From assembly GCA_030431185.1 (NCBI GenBank), contig JAUIJO010000057.1, positions 1 to 14,091 of the forward strand: DNA of 14,091 bases. The letters run 5' to 3'. The notes below the pieces were generated by a model. The model was given only the letters and a program-made list of their open reading frames with translations. It did not search any database and was not told where the DNA came from. Numbering within the stretch: position 1 is the first letter of the stretch; every line of letters begins with the position of its first letter. The stretch comes from Gammaproteobacteria bacterium. GTDB taxonomy: Bacteria > Pseudomonadota > Gammaproteobacteria > Xanthomonadales > Xanthomonadaceae. The translations under genes and the position numbers were made by a program. Below, piece after piece: positions 6,954 to 14,091 of this stretch.

Positions 6954-7454
6954 TCAGCGGGGGCGCCAGCCCGGTGGATACGGTGGATCGCTGTCCTCGC
7001 CGGCCAGGTCCCCGGTGATCACGAAGAACTGCTCGACGATCGCACCGTGGGCATCGCATCGCAGCGTCTGCCGCGCCTGGAACAGTCCCCAGGCGTTGCC
7101 GCCCCTGCCCTCGCCGTCGGTGCCGTCGAGGACCACGATCCAGAACTCAAGCGTGCGCTTGGCATTCGGCGCCTGCCGGATGGAAGGCGGATCGAGGAAC
7201 ACCACCGTCGCCTGCCCCTCCTCTCCTTCGCTCTGTACCCAGGGTGCGAAGACGTTCGAATGGGGCGCCAGGCGGTACATGTCCACCCAGGCATCGACCG
7301 GCATGCCCTCGACACAGGGCCGGTTGCTGCGCTCCAGCCAGTCCAGGCGGGCGCTCTCCCGATTCGGCACGGTGACCTGGATCTGCAGGCGATGGCCGAA
7401 CTGGCCCGCCTCCGCGTAGTCCATCGCTTCCATCAATTCGATGCTGACGGGCAT
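6954..7454 (-). CDS. Hypothetical protein, 166 aa
   Basis: I do not recognise this protein. ATG 7454 follows a good GGGAGG ribosome-binding site. The product has no signal peptide or membrane helix and should be cytoplasmic and soluble. It has alternating hydrophobic and polar stretches suggesting a beta-rich fold (RLQIQVTVPN, TLEFWIVVLDGTD, LFQARQTLRCDAHGAIVEQFFVITGDL), an acidic composition and a Pro-rich C-terminus (DPPYPPGWRPR). The antisense reading frame is also open, but codon use and the ribosome site favour this strand. The gap to the fabG start is 84 bp, so the two could share a transcript. The neighbouring envelope and pigment genes give no clear functional hint. Confidence 0.7.
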   Translation of the reverse strand: MPVSIELMEAMDYAEAGQFGHRLQIQVTVPNRESARLDWLERSNRPCVEGMPVDAWVDMYRLAPHSNVFAPWVQSEGEEGQATVVFLDPPSIRQAPNAKRTLEFWIVVLDGTDGEGRGGNAWGLFQARQTLRCDAHGAIVEQFFVITGDLAGEDSDPPYPPGWRPR

Positions 7455-7514
7455 GTCGGCCTCCCGGGCCTGGGGTCATGCCATCAGGAACGCGTATCGG
7501 GGACCTGCGTGAAA

Positions 7515-7529
7515 CGGTTCGGGGAACCG
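7515..7529 (-). terminator. Possible weak terminator downstream of the HAD phosphatase gene
   Basis: Read on the minus strand, cggttc and gaaccg form a perfect 6-bp stem with a three-base loop, followed directly by TTT. It lies about 120 bases after the phosphatase stop and about 60 bases before the start of the 166-aa gene. The stem is short and the T-run minimal, so this is a modest candidate. Confidence 0.3.
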
Positions 7530-7648
7530 CGCCACCGAAGCTGCATGGAGGCCCGGACCCGCGGGACGCCGCGTGGTTGTCCGTCGTCTCGCGGGCCTTG
7601 CCTCGGCAACTCAGGGACGCGCGAGGCGGGTTTGCCGCATGTCGCCAT

Positions 7649-8650
7649 TCACGGCGCGCAGGCGTAACGGAACACGCAGCTCCAGTCGTCCTTCACGCTG
7701 ACCACGGTCCAGCCCTTTCCCGCTGCGTCGTCCAGTCCCTTGTCGAGCTTGCCGAAGTGGGATTCGCGGTCGTAGGCGGCTTCGCGCTCGGCATCGTCGT
7801 GATGGATGATCATGCCGAAGCGCGGACCCGGCCCGGAGGTCGTCCATTCGAGCATCTGGTAGTCGCCGTCGGAATTGCCGAAAGCGGCGATCGGACGGCG
7901 GCCGATGTGGTAGTGGATGCCGACCGGCTTGCCCTCCTTGTCGTCCACAAGGTTCATGCCCGGCTCGCGGGTCAGGGTCGGCACGCCGTCCTTGACCTCG
8001 TACTTGACCTTGATCTGGCTGCCCACCACCTGCTCCGGCGGGATGCCGTAGACCTCGTAGCTCCACGGCCGCATGAACTCCACCCCACCGCCGGAGACGA
8101 TGAAGGTCTTGAAGCGGTTTTCACGCAGGTACTGCAACAGCTCGAGCATCGGCTGGAACACCATGCCGGTGTAGAGTTCGCCGGTCTTCGGGTGTCGGGC
8201 CGAGCGTATCCACGTATTGGCGGTCTTCTCGAACTCCGCCGTCGACATGCCGGCGTGCGTGGCCACCAGCAGTTGCATCAGGCCTTTCTCGCCGGAGGCC
8301 GCGAGCGCCGCGACGTCGTCGTCCAGCACGGCCTTGTAGGGCTGGGTGTCCTTCCACTCCGGATGCGCGGGCGCCATCGCCTTGATCCGGTCGAGGATGA
8401 AAGCCAATTGCACGTACATCGGTTGTTCCGACCACAGGGTGCCGTCGTTGTCGAACACCGCGATGCGTTCGGACGGGTGCACGTAATCGGGCCCGCCCTC
8501 CTGGCTGACGCGCGTGACGAAATCGACGATGGCCTGCTTGGTCGGCCCATCGTTCCAGGAAGCCAGCGGCTCCTGCGCGTGCGCGACGCCGAAGGCCAGC
8601 GCCAACGTGACAGTGGCCGTAAGCACCCGCTTTTTCGCTGCTGAGGTCAT
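7649..8650 (-). CDS. Exported HAD-family phosphatase
   Basis: A 333-aa protein starting at ATG 8650, which follows an AAGGGAAG ribosome site. A Sec signal peptide (MTSAAKKRVLTA..., cleavage likely AHA-Q at 25/26) places it in the periplasm. Upstream in-frame starts would destroy the signal. HAD motif I is VFDNDGTLW with nucleophile D67 and general acid D69. Motif II is FIVSGGG (about residue 185), and motif IV is GNSDGDYQML with the metal-binding Asp residues. The enzyme would hydrolyse phosphomonoesters through a phospho-aspartate intermediate with Mg2+. The long insert between motifs I and II (about 75-180) acts as the cap and sets substrate choice, which cannot be read here. It resembles phosphoserine-phosphatase-like exported HAD proteins. 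It is probably monocistronic. Confidence 0.88.
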   Translation of the reverse strand: MTSAAKKRVLTATVTLALAFGVAHAQEPLASWNDGPTKQAIVDFVTRVSQEGGPDYVHPSERIAVFDNDGTLWSEQPMYVQLAFILDRIKAMAPAHPEWKDTQPYKAVLDDDVAALAASGEKGLMQLLVATHAGMSTAEFEKTANTWIRSARHPKTGELYTGMVFQPMLELLQYLRENRFKTFIVSGGGVEFMRPWSYEVYGIPPEQVVGSQIKVKYEVKDGVPTLTREPGMNLVDDKEGKPVGIHYHIGRRPIAAFGNSDGDYQMLEWTTSGPGPRFGMIIHHDDAEREAAYDRESHFGKLDKGLDDAAGKGWTVVSVKDDWSCVFRYACAP

Positions 8651-9150
8651 GATCGCTTCCCTTGAATACGTACGCGTAGTCGAGACTGGACCGGTGCGGG
8701 CGGCATGGCATGGAACGAGCCCTGCCCGTCGGCGAACGCCCGGCCGCGGATCCACGCGGCGCGTTTGCTTGCCGCCGTGCCGGCGCCAGCGGGGTTTGCT
8801 TCGTCATGCAACCCACGCCGACGACGGGATCCGTCGCCGCCGATCCATCCGACCTGAACGGTCCGTTATTGCTTGTCCACGGCAGGTGAAAGCGTGCCCG
8901 GCACGCCCATCGCCGCCCGCGTCGAATCGCGGGCGAATGCCTTCGCCTGCGAATGCCCGGCGCCCGTGGGAACGAGGCCTCGGTGGCTCGATGGCGTGGA
9001 CAATAGCCCTCCATCGCAAGGCCTGGAGCGCCATTGAACCGGCGCCATAGGCATGAAACCAGGGTGAAGCCGGACCGACACGACGTCTTCACGAGCTGTC
9101 ACGGGCGCGGGCGTAGCATGCCGGCATCAGCCCCGATCCAGGAACCTGCC
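8651..9150. other. 500-bp non-coding interval between divergent genes
   Basis: No convincing gene was found. Short open frames here lack ribosome sites and have shadow-like, Arg-rich compositions. The left end must hold the promoter of the minus-strand phosphatase; an AT-richer patch with overlapping palindromes tacgta and tacgcgta lies at about 8666-8678. The right end holds the TTCAC repeats and the -10-like box of the barrel gene at 9151. The centre (about 8700-9050) has no assignable element; a small RNA or decayed coding sequence cannot be excluded. Confidence 0.5.
9064..9119 (+). promoter_or_regulatory. TTCAC repeats and -10-like box upstream of the barrel gene at 9151
   Basis: GTGAAG (9064-9069) is the inverse of CTTCAC (9087-9092). 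A second TCAC (9099-9102) follows the first TCAC (9089-9092) with a 10-bp step, as expected for tandem binding of an OmpR/PhoP-type regulator. TAGCAT at 9114-9119 is a plausible -10 element 31 bases before the start codon. Similar TTCAC spacing recurs at 10903-10932 and 13511-13526. Confidence 0.3.
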
Positions 9151-9993
9151 ATGGCCACCATTCCACGCCGTCGCGCACGTTGTCTTGGTTCCGCTGCCTT
9201 GCCGGGACTGTTGATGGCACTGACCGTCCTGCCCGCGCAGGCGGTCGAACCCCTGGACACCTTCAGCGTCAAGATCGGTGGCTACGCGAGCCGCTTCGAC
9301 ACGACGCTCTCGATCGATGGCGACGGCCGCGAGGGCACCGACATCGAACTGGACCGTGATCTCGACCTCGACCAGGACAGCACGATCGGGCTGGTCGGCA
9401 TTTCGTGGCGACCGTTCGAGCACCATGAGTTCGGGCTCAACTATTACCAGGACGACGTGAGCGCGACGAAGGTGCTGGAACGCGACATCGTGTTCGACGG
9501 CGTGACCTACGAAACCAGTGCGACGGTCAAGGCCGAACGCAACCTCGACATCTACGAGGTCTACTACGTGTGGTGGGCCGCATCGCACGAAAACTGGGCG
9601 CTCGGGCCCCGACTGGGCGTGGTCTGGTATCGGCTCGACCTGGGCATCGACCTGACCGCCGACGCCAACGGCAATGCGGTCGGCGCCGGGTTCGACCGCG
9701 AGGCGGATGGCGACGTCCCCGCCCCCGCCATCGGCGGCGGCTGGCGCTGGACCCCATCCGACAACTGGCGCATTTCCGCCGACCTGGGCTACTTCAGCGC
9801 CAACATCAATGACGTCGATGCCAGCGTCACCTATGCACGCGCCGGCGTGGAGTGGTTTCCCTGGGAGAACTGGGGTTTCTGGGCCGATATCACCGCCAAC
9901 CGCATCGACGGCGAACTGAAGAAAGACGACTTCCGCGGCAACCTCGATTTCAGCGAAGAAGGCGTGCGCCTGGGCGCGATCTACCGGTTCTGA
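9151..9993 (+). CDS. Outer membrane beta-barrel protein
   Basis: A 280-aa protein. ATG 9151 follows AGGA and begins a signal peptide with an Arg-rich n-region, a hydrophobic core and cleavage at AQA-V (31/32). An upstream ATG at 9118 would add a hydrophilic extension and is rejected. The mature part is a run of amphipathic strands rich in aromatic residues (IGLVGISWRPFEHHEFGLNYY, YEVYYVWWAASHENWALGPRLG, WGFWADITANRIDG). It ends in GVRLGAIYRF, where the terminal Phe is the beta-signal read by BamA. Asp-rich loops (DGDGREGTDIELDRDLDLDQD, about 50-70) may bind cations or LPS (speculative). It probably forms a small barrel of about 10-12 strands. Role unknown. It is convergent with another barrel gene 43 bp away. 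Confidence 0.85.
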   Translation: MATIPRRRARCLGSAALPGLLMALTVLPAQAVEPLDTFSVKIGGYASRFDTTLSIDGDGREGTDIELDRDLDLDQDSTIGLVGISWRPFEHHEFGLNYYQDDVSATKVLERDIVFDGVTYETSATVKAERNLDIYEVYYVWWAASHENWALGPRLGVVWYRLDLGIDLTADANGNAVGAGFDREADGDVPAPAIGGGWRWTPSDNWRISADLGYFSANINDVDASVTYARAGVEWFPWENWGFWADITANRIDGELKKDDFRGNLDFSEEGVRLGAIYRF

Positions 9994-10026
9994 CCGCGAT
10001 CCACGCGCCGGTGCGGTGTCGCGGTC
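9992..10026. terminator. Inverted repeat shared by the two convergent barrel genes
   Basis: Gaccgcga (9992-9999) is exactly mirrored by tcgcggtc (10019-10026), separated by 19 bases. It spans most of the short gap between the converging stop codons and overlaps the first gene's TGA. It has no T-tract on either strand but is well placed to end or stabilise both transcripts. Confidence 0.4.
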
Positions 10027-10036
10027 GACATGCGCT

Positions 10037-10831
10037 TCAGAACCGGAACGACATGCCCAGGAACAGCCCGCTCATCTGCACGTCGTACACGTAGTCGTTG
10101 GACGAATAGTCCTGGGACAGGTAGCGGTATCCGATGTCGACGCTGCTGCCGGAGTGCAGGTAGTACCGTCCGCCCGCGATGGCCTGCCATCACAGGTCGG
10201 TGCCGCCGGCACCCGCGTCGAACTGGCCGAACAGGCCCCGGCGGTCGGACACCCGGCTGTCGCCGCGCAGGCCGACGAAGCCATCCACCCAGTTCTGCGA
10301 ATCGGTGGCGCGCGCTTCGTCGGGAAGCGAGGGGCCGGCGCCCACCTTCAACGTGGTGTTGACGTCGCTGTAGCGCAGGCCGCCGATCAGGTCCAGGTGG
10401 CCGGCGTCGGTACTGCTCAGGCGATAGGTGGCGGCGAGATGGACGATCTTGTTCTTGGTGTCGACGTCGACCGTGCCGTAGCCCGCGTCCGCATAGGCAT
10501 CGGAGTCCACCGACAACTTGGCGTAGAAGAAGTCCGCGGCGATGCCCCAACGGTCGCGTTGCGCATCGAACATCAACATGCCGGCGATGTCCAGATGGTC
10601 CCAGACATCGGAGAACTCGGCGTCGATGCTGCCGACGGGCGCCTGCTCGCCCAGGCCGATGTCGCCCGACAGCCCCGTCGCCCAGAGGTAGGGCGCGACG
10701 CGATAGTGCCAGTCGCCGTCCTGGCTGTCATGGGGCGATGCCTGGCCCGCGGCGGCGGCGGCGGGGGCGGCGGGGGCGAAGAATGCAACGGCGAGGCCGG
10801 CCGCCACGAGGCGGGACTGCGAGATGCGCAT
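10037..10831 (-). pseudogene. Outer membrane beta-barrel protein gene with an in-frame TGA
   Basis: ATG 10831, with GGAG eight bases upstream, opens a 213-codon frame with an Ala-rich signal peptide (MRISQSRLVAAGLAVAFFAP). It then has the family block VAPYLWATGLSGDIGLG and RWGIAADFFYAKLSVDSD typical of a widespread class of roughly 260-residue proteobacterial barrels. The frame stops at TGA (complement of 10190-10192). The same frame continues without any other stop for 50 codons, reading WQAIAGGRYYL, then VDIGYRYLSQDYSSN, and ends MSGLFLGMSFRF before TGA at 10037-10039. That tail holds the last strands and the terminal-Phe BAM signal, so the real gene is 264 codons plus stop with one nonsense codon. 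Unless read through, the product would lack its assembly signal and be degraded. A recent mutation, a sequencing error, or stop recoding are all possible. Confidence 0.8.
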
Positions 10832-10900
10832 GGGATCGGCTCCATGTGGGGGAAGCGCGTTGCGGATGCTCCCCAAGGCATCCGTACCCGCTGTATCGCA

Positions 10901-10934
10901 GCGTGAAGCCGGCGTGATCAAGGTCGCGTGAAGC
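10901..10934. promoter_or_regulatory. GTGAA/TTCAC repeat cluster in the divergent promoter region
   Basis: The 9-mer gcgtgaagc occurs twice, at 10901-10909 and 10926-10934, with a related gtgat at 10914-10918 between them. On the minus strand these read as TTCAC-type half-sites with steps of 14 and 11 bp. They lie between the interrupted barrel gene (start 10831) and the cytochrome gene (start 11010), and could regulate either. The same half-site spacing appears upstream of the genes at 9151 and 13674. Confidence 0.3.
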
Positions 10935-11009
10935 GTGGAGGACACGCCTTGCCGGCTTGCCCGGCCACGCGATGTCACGCATCCTGCGGGCGTCAGCCAG
11001 GGATATCGA

Positions 11010-13451
11010 ATGAGCAGGAAGAAGCGCGGCAGCAGCGGCACGAGTGCGACCCATGCCCCATCGCCCGTCGCCGGTGACGCGGCACCGTCCCGCCCGCGTC
11101 GCATTCCCTGGCTGGTCATCGCCCTGCTTGCGGTCGCAATCATCGCAGTCGCGGCGGTCTTCGCGTGGCGCGTCGCCAACAAGCCGGCCGCCAGCTCCAC
11201 CGCTGCCGCATCGTCACCCGCTGTCGGACCTGCGCAGTACGTCGGCGCCGAAACCTGCGCCGGCTGCCATGCCCCCGAGACGGAGGCCTGGAAGACGTCC
11301 CAGCACGCGCTCGCCATGCAGCACGCGAACGCGGATACCGTGCTGGGCGACTTCGGTGACACCCGCTTCCAGTATGGCGAGGTCAGTTCGCGCTTCTTCC
11401 GCAAGGGCGACGAATTCTGGGTCAACACCGACGGCCCCGACGGCACGATGCAGGACTTCAAGGTCGCCTATACGTTCGGCGTGGATCCGCTCCAGCAGTA
11501 CCTGATCGCCTTCCCCGATGGCCGCCTCCAGGCCCTTGGCGTCGCCTGGGACACGCGCCCGGCCGACCAGGGTGGCCAGCGCTGGTTCCACATGTACCCC
11601 GACGGCGGCATCGACCATGCGAGCGCCCTGCATTGGACGAAGCGCGAGCAGAACTGGAACTACATGTGCGCCGATTGCCACTCCACCGACCTGCGCCGCA
11701 ACTACGATGCCGCCACCGATCGCTATGCGACGACATGGAAGGACATCAACGTCGCCTGCGAGGCCTGCCATGGCCCCGGCAGCAATCACGTGGCCTGGGC
11801 GAAGGAGGGCGAGCATGATGACGCCCTGCCCCATCACGGCCTGGGCATCGCATTGGACGCACGCGACGTCGCCACCTGGCTGCCCGTCGCCGGCACCGGC
11901 AACGTGCGCCGCAGCGTGCCGTTGACGAACCACGCCGAGACCGAGACCTGCGCGGTCTGCCATTCGCGTCGCGCGAGCATCAGCACCACCCCCGGCCCAA
12001 CCGGACACCTCCACGATACCCACCAGTTGTCTCTGCTCACCTCCGACCTGTACTTCGACGATGGCCAGCAACGCGACGAGGTCTACATCCACGGCTCCTT
12101 CCTGCAGTCGAAGATGCATGCCGCCGGCGTCACCTGCAGCGACTGCCACGACCCGCACACCGCCAGGCTCCGCTTCGACGGCAATGCGACCTGCACGCAA
12201 TGCCATGCGCCCGCGACCTACGACACGCCACGACACCACCACCATTCGCCGGTTGCCAGCGCGACGCGGCGCAACGGCGCGCCCGGCGACGGCACGCAAT
12301 GCGTCGACTGCCACATGCCCGAGCGCACCTACATGGTGGTCGACCCGCGCCGCGACCATAGCTTCCGCATCCCGCGTCCGGACCTCAGCCTCACGCTCGG
12401 CACGCCCAACGCCTGCCAGGACTGCCATGCCGACCAGGGCGATGCCTGGGCGGCCGCCGCGCTGGAGAAATGGCACGGCACACCGGACGCCGGCTTCCAG
12501 CACTGGGGCCCGGCCTTCCATGCCGCGCGCAATGGCGGCGCGGATGCGATGGCGCGACTGCAGGCGCTGCTCGACGACCCGACCACCCCGGGCATCGTCC
12601 GCGCCACCGCTCTGGGCGAGCTGCGGGCCTACGCCGGTCCGGGCCTGCTGGCCGCCATCGGCCGGGGCCTGGGCGATGAGGATGCCCTCGTGCGCCTGGC
12701 CGCGGTCGAGGCCTTGACCAGCGCACCACCGGCGCAGGCCGCACAAGCCCTGGAGGTGGCCTCGGACCCCAGCCTGGCGGTGCGCTCGGCCGCCGGCCTG
12801 GCCCTGGCCGCGGTGCCCGCAGACCGGATACCCCCTGCGAGGCGCGCGGAAGCGACCGGAGCGGTCAAGGCCTACCTGTCCAGCCAGCAGGCCTCGCTCG
12901 AGCGGCCGGAAGCCTACCTCAACCTCGGCGTCTACCACGCACGCGGCGGCGACGCCGCCGCGGCCGAATCGTCGTACCGCGAGGCGCTGCGACGCGAGCC
13001 CGGCTTCGTCGCCGCGCGCGCCAACCTCGCCGACCTGCTGCGCGCCACCGGGCGCGAGGCCGAGGCGGGCCACCTGCTCGAGGAAGGCCTCGCGCTCGCG
13101 CCCGAGGACCCCGACCTGCTGCATGCCCTCGGCCTCCAGCGCATCCGCACGGGCCGCGTACCCGAGGCGGCCGTACTCCTTGGCCGGGCCGCCCGGGCGG
13201 CACCGGACAACGGACGCTATGCCTACGTGTATGCCGTTGCGCTGCAGTCCAGTGGCGACAACGACGGCGCGATCCGCGTCCTCGACGCCGCCCTCGCCCA
13301 TCGGCCAAACGATGCCGACCTGTTGTCGGCCCGTGCGTCCTACACGCTCGCGGCCGGCGACAACGACACCGCCCGCCGCTTCATCGAGCGATTGCAGGCG
13401 GCGGCACCCGAGGACCCGAGGACCGCGGAACTGGTGAAAGCACTGCGCTAG
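11010..13451 (+). CDS. Membrane-anchored octaheme cytochrome c with HEAT-like and TPR repeats
   Basis: An 813-aa protein. ATG 11010 has AGGGA seven bases upstream; upstream in-frame codons lack a ribosome site. A basic N-terminus and one hydrophobic helix (about 33-54) form an uncleaved anchor with the rest periplasmic. Eight CXXCH heme sites are visible: C83, C220, C250, C314, C376, C395, C431 and C469. Between hemes 6 and 7 lies HHHH (409-412), a source of distal heme ligands. The block YMVVDPRRDHSFRIPRPDLS precedes heme 8. HEAT-like helical pairs follow at about 512-605, then about five TPRs from 634 to 806. The cytochrome part resembles the cytochrome c554-like multiheme family. It should move electrons or reduce a small substrate in the periplasm, with the repeats docking a partner. 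It needs the Ccm heme-attachment system. Substrate unknown; no redox partner gene is adjacent. Confidence 0.9.
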   Translation: MSRKKRGSSGTSATHAPSPVAGDAAPSRPRRIPWLVIALLAVAIIAVAAVFAWRVANKPAASSTAAASSPAVGPAQYVGAETCAGCHAPETEAWKTSQHALAMQHANADTVLGDFGDTRFQYGEVSSRFFRKGDEFWVNTDGPDGTMQDFKVAYTFGVDPLQQYLIAFPDGRLQALGVAWDTRPADQGGQRWFHMYPDGGIDHASALHWTKREQNWNYMCADCHSTDLRRNYDAATDRYATTWKDINVACEACHGPGSNHVAWAKEGEHDDALPHHGLGIALDARDVATWLPVAGTGNVRRSVPLTNHAETETCAVCHSRRASISTTPGPTGHLHDTHQLSLLTSDLYFDDGQQRDEVYIHGSFLQSKMHAAGVTCSDCHDPHTARLRFDGNATCTQCHAPATYDTPRHHHHSPVASATRRNGAPGDGTQCVDCHMPERTYMVVDPRRDHSFRIPRPDLSLTLGTPNACQDCHADQGDAWAAAALEKWHGTPDAGFQHWGPAFHAARNGGADAMARLQALLDDPTTPGIVRATALGELRAYAGPGLLAAIGRGLGDEDALVRLAAVEALTSAPPAQAAQALEVASDPSLAVRSAAGLALAAVPADRIPPARRAEATGAVKAYLSSQQASLERPEAYLNLGVYHARGGDAAAAESSYREALRREPGFVAARANLADLLRATGREAEAGHLLEEGLALAPEDPDLLHALGLQRIRTGRVPEAAVLLGRAARAAPDNGRYAYVYAVALQSSGDNDGAIRVLDAALAHRPNDADLLSARASYTLAAGDNDTARRFIERLQAAAPEDPRTAELVKALR

Positions 13452-13673
13452 CGCGTATCGAGGCGCAGGCCCGCGCGGACCGGCGGCGCTTGCCGTCCGT
13501 GAAGGCGGCGTTCACAAGGACTGCACGTCGCTTTCTTGAGCATGAACCCGGCCTCGCGACGGCCGGCCCGCGGACACGGCTTGTTGTCGCCCTCGGTACG
13601 GGGACGGCGGCGCGCTCCGGCGGGACCCGTCCCGAGATGCCTGGCTCCCCCTTTGCCTCAAAGGAACCTGCCC
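13452..13673. promoter_or_regulatory. Intergenic region with TTCAC/TGCAC repeat and -10-like box
   Basis: GTGAA at 13499-13503 faces TTCAC at 13511-13515, and TGCAC follows at 13522-13526, exactly 11 bp on. GAGCAT at 13538-13543 sits 27 bases from the TTCAC, nearly the same distance as TAGCAT from TTCAC upstream of 9151 (26 bases). A 5-bp stem with a 4-base loop (cggga/tcccg, 13621-13634) lies in the leader. A 10-bp palindrome gcgctagcgc spans the cytochrome stop codon (13445-13454). No gene is supported here. Confidence 0.3.
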
Positions 13674-14091
13674 ATGCGCCCGCACCTGCTCACCCCACTC
13701 GCCCTGTTGCTCTTTCCGGTCACGGCTGCGGCCCAGCAAAGCGCAGACGAGCTGGCGAAGGCGCTGTCCAATCCGGTCGCGGCGCTGATCAGCGTGCCCT
13801 TCCAGTTCAACTACGACGAGACGTTCGGCGATGAGGGCTACCGCTACACGATGAATGCGCAGCCGGTGATCCCGGTGTCGATCTCCGAAGACTGGAACAT
13901 GATCTCGCGCACGATCATCCCGATCACCTACCAGAAGGACGTGCGACCGGGCACCGACCAGGCCGGCTTCGGCGACACGGTGCAGAGCATCTTCTTCTCG
14001 CCCAAGACGCCCACCGACGGCGGCCTGATCTGGGGCGTGGGGCCGGCGGCGCTGATCCCCACCGGCACCGACGACCTCGGCGCCGACACCT
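13674..14091 (+). CDS. Exported MetA-pathway/transporter-like protein, N-terminal part (3' truncated by window edge)
   Basis: The frame is open from ATG 13674 to the window end (139 codons visible) and is preceded by AAAGGA at proper spacing. A signal peptide, MRPHLLTPLALLLFPVTAAA, with cleavage near AAA-Q (20/21), is followed by ADELAKALSNPVAALISVPF and FNYDETFGDEGYRYTMNAQPVIPVSISEDWNM. Then come RTIIPITYQ and a GFGDTVQSIFFSPK block. This arrangement is typical of a large family of exported beta-rich proteins annotated as transporter or MetA-pathway phenol degradation-like, presumed outer-membrane barrels related to FadL-type channels. Some databases mislabel them neuromedin U. The substrate is unknown and the C-terminal beta-signal lies outside the window. 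Context (another envelope protein, similar upstream TTCAC motif) fits an outer-membrane role. Confidence 0.8.
   Translation, partial: MRPHLLTPLALLLFPVTAAAQQSADELAKALSNPVAALISVPFQFNYDETFGDEGYRYTMNAQPVIPVSISEDWNMISRTIIPITYQKDVRPGTDQAGFGDTVQSIFFSPKTPTDGGLIWGVGPAALIPTGTDDLGADT

Noticed and set aside
5931..7667. Plus-strand 578-codon open frame across fabG and the 166-aa gene
   Set aside because: It crosses two minus-strand genes and their intergenic gap, lacks motifs, and is explained by high GC content.
8804..9034. Small minus-strand open frame of 76 codons in the 500-bp gap
   Set aside because: No ribosome site, Arg-rich shadow-like composition and no recognisable feature.
10190..10192. Selenocysteine or programmed read-through at the TGA
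   Set aside because: No Cys/Sec is expected at this barrel strand in the family and no selenocysteine-insertion hairpin was recognised after the codon; mutation or sequence error is simpler, though not excluded.
10016..10906. Plus-strand 296-codon open frame over the interrupted barrel gene
   Set aside because: It has a Gly-repeat and Val/Ala-rich shadow composition, while the minus strand shows signal peptide, barrel strands and terminal Phe.
11214..13301. Long minus-strand open frame (695 codons) opposite the cytochrome gene
   Set aside because: It is the antisense shadow of a GC-rich gene with eight CXXCH motifs and TPRs on the plus strand; composition is Gly/Ala/Arg-rich with no recognisable motif or ribosome site.
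13621..13634. cggga/tcccg stem as a terminator of the cytochrome gene
   Set aside because: The stem is only 5 bp, has no T-tract, and lies 170 bp after the stop close to the next start; kept only as a leader feature.

Overview
The window is GC-rich, densely coded bacterial chromosome. It most likely comes from the gammaproteobacterial family Xanthomonadaceae/Lysobacteraceae (Lysobacter, Luteimonas and relatives). This is inferred from gene content and codon use: an aryl-polyene/xanthomonadin-type pigment gene set, many outer-membrane proteins with exported-protein signals, and a strong bias to G/C third positions. No rRNA, tRNA, CRISPR array, insertion sequence or phage gene was seen.

Layout. 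(1) Bases 1-843 hold the 3' end of a DUF885 metallohydrolase-like gene. It is followed by an 11-bp perfect inverted repeat and a TATACT promoter-like box. (2) Bases 926-5436 hold a tight four-gene plus-strand operon with overlaps of 4, 8 and 4 bp: beta-ketoacyl synthase, chain-length factor lacking the catalytic Cys, family-2 glycosyltransferase, and flavin-dependent halogenase. It reads as part of a halogenated aryl-polyene (xanthomonadin-like) pathway. (3) Bases 5546-8650 run on the minus strand: a glycine-rich lipoprotein, a FabG-type ketoreductase that fits the same pathway, an unrecognised 166-aa protein, and an exported HAD phosphatase. (4) Bases 8651-9150 are a roughly 500-bp non-coding stretch. 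(5) Two convergent outer-membrane beta-barrel genes lie at 9151-9993 (+) and 10037-10831 (-). The second is interrupted by an in-frame TGA, after which 50 more codons with a perfect barrel C-terminus remain open. (6) Bases 11010-13451 encode a membrane-anchored eight-heme cytochrome c fused to HEAT-like and TPR repeats. (7) From 13674 to the edge is the start of an exported, probably barrel-forming protein of the phenol-degradation/transporter-like type.

How the genes could work together (inference). The synthase pair extends a polyene chain, FabG reduces the 3-oxo intermediates, the halogenase modifies the aryl head group, and the glycosyltransferase attaches a sugar or prepares the lipid anchor. 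The acyl carrier protein, dehydratase, aryl-starter and export genes of a full pigment cluster are not in the window, so they must lie elsewhere. The rest of the window is envelope biology: lipoprotein, barrels and periplasmic redox protein. Three of these envelope promoter regions share TTCAC half-sites spaced 10-11 bp, which hints at a common response regulator.
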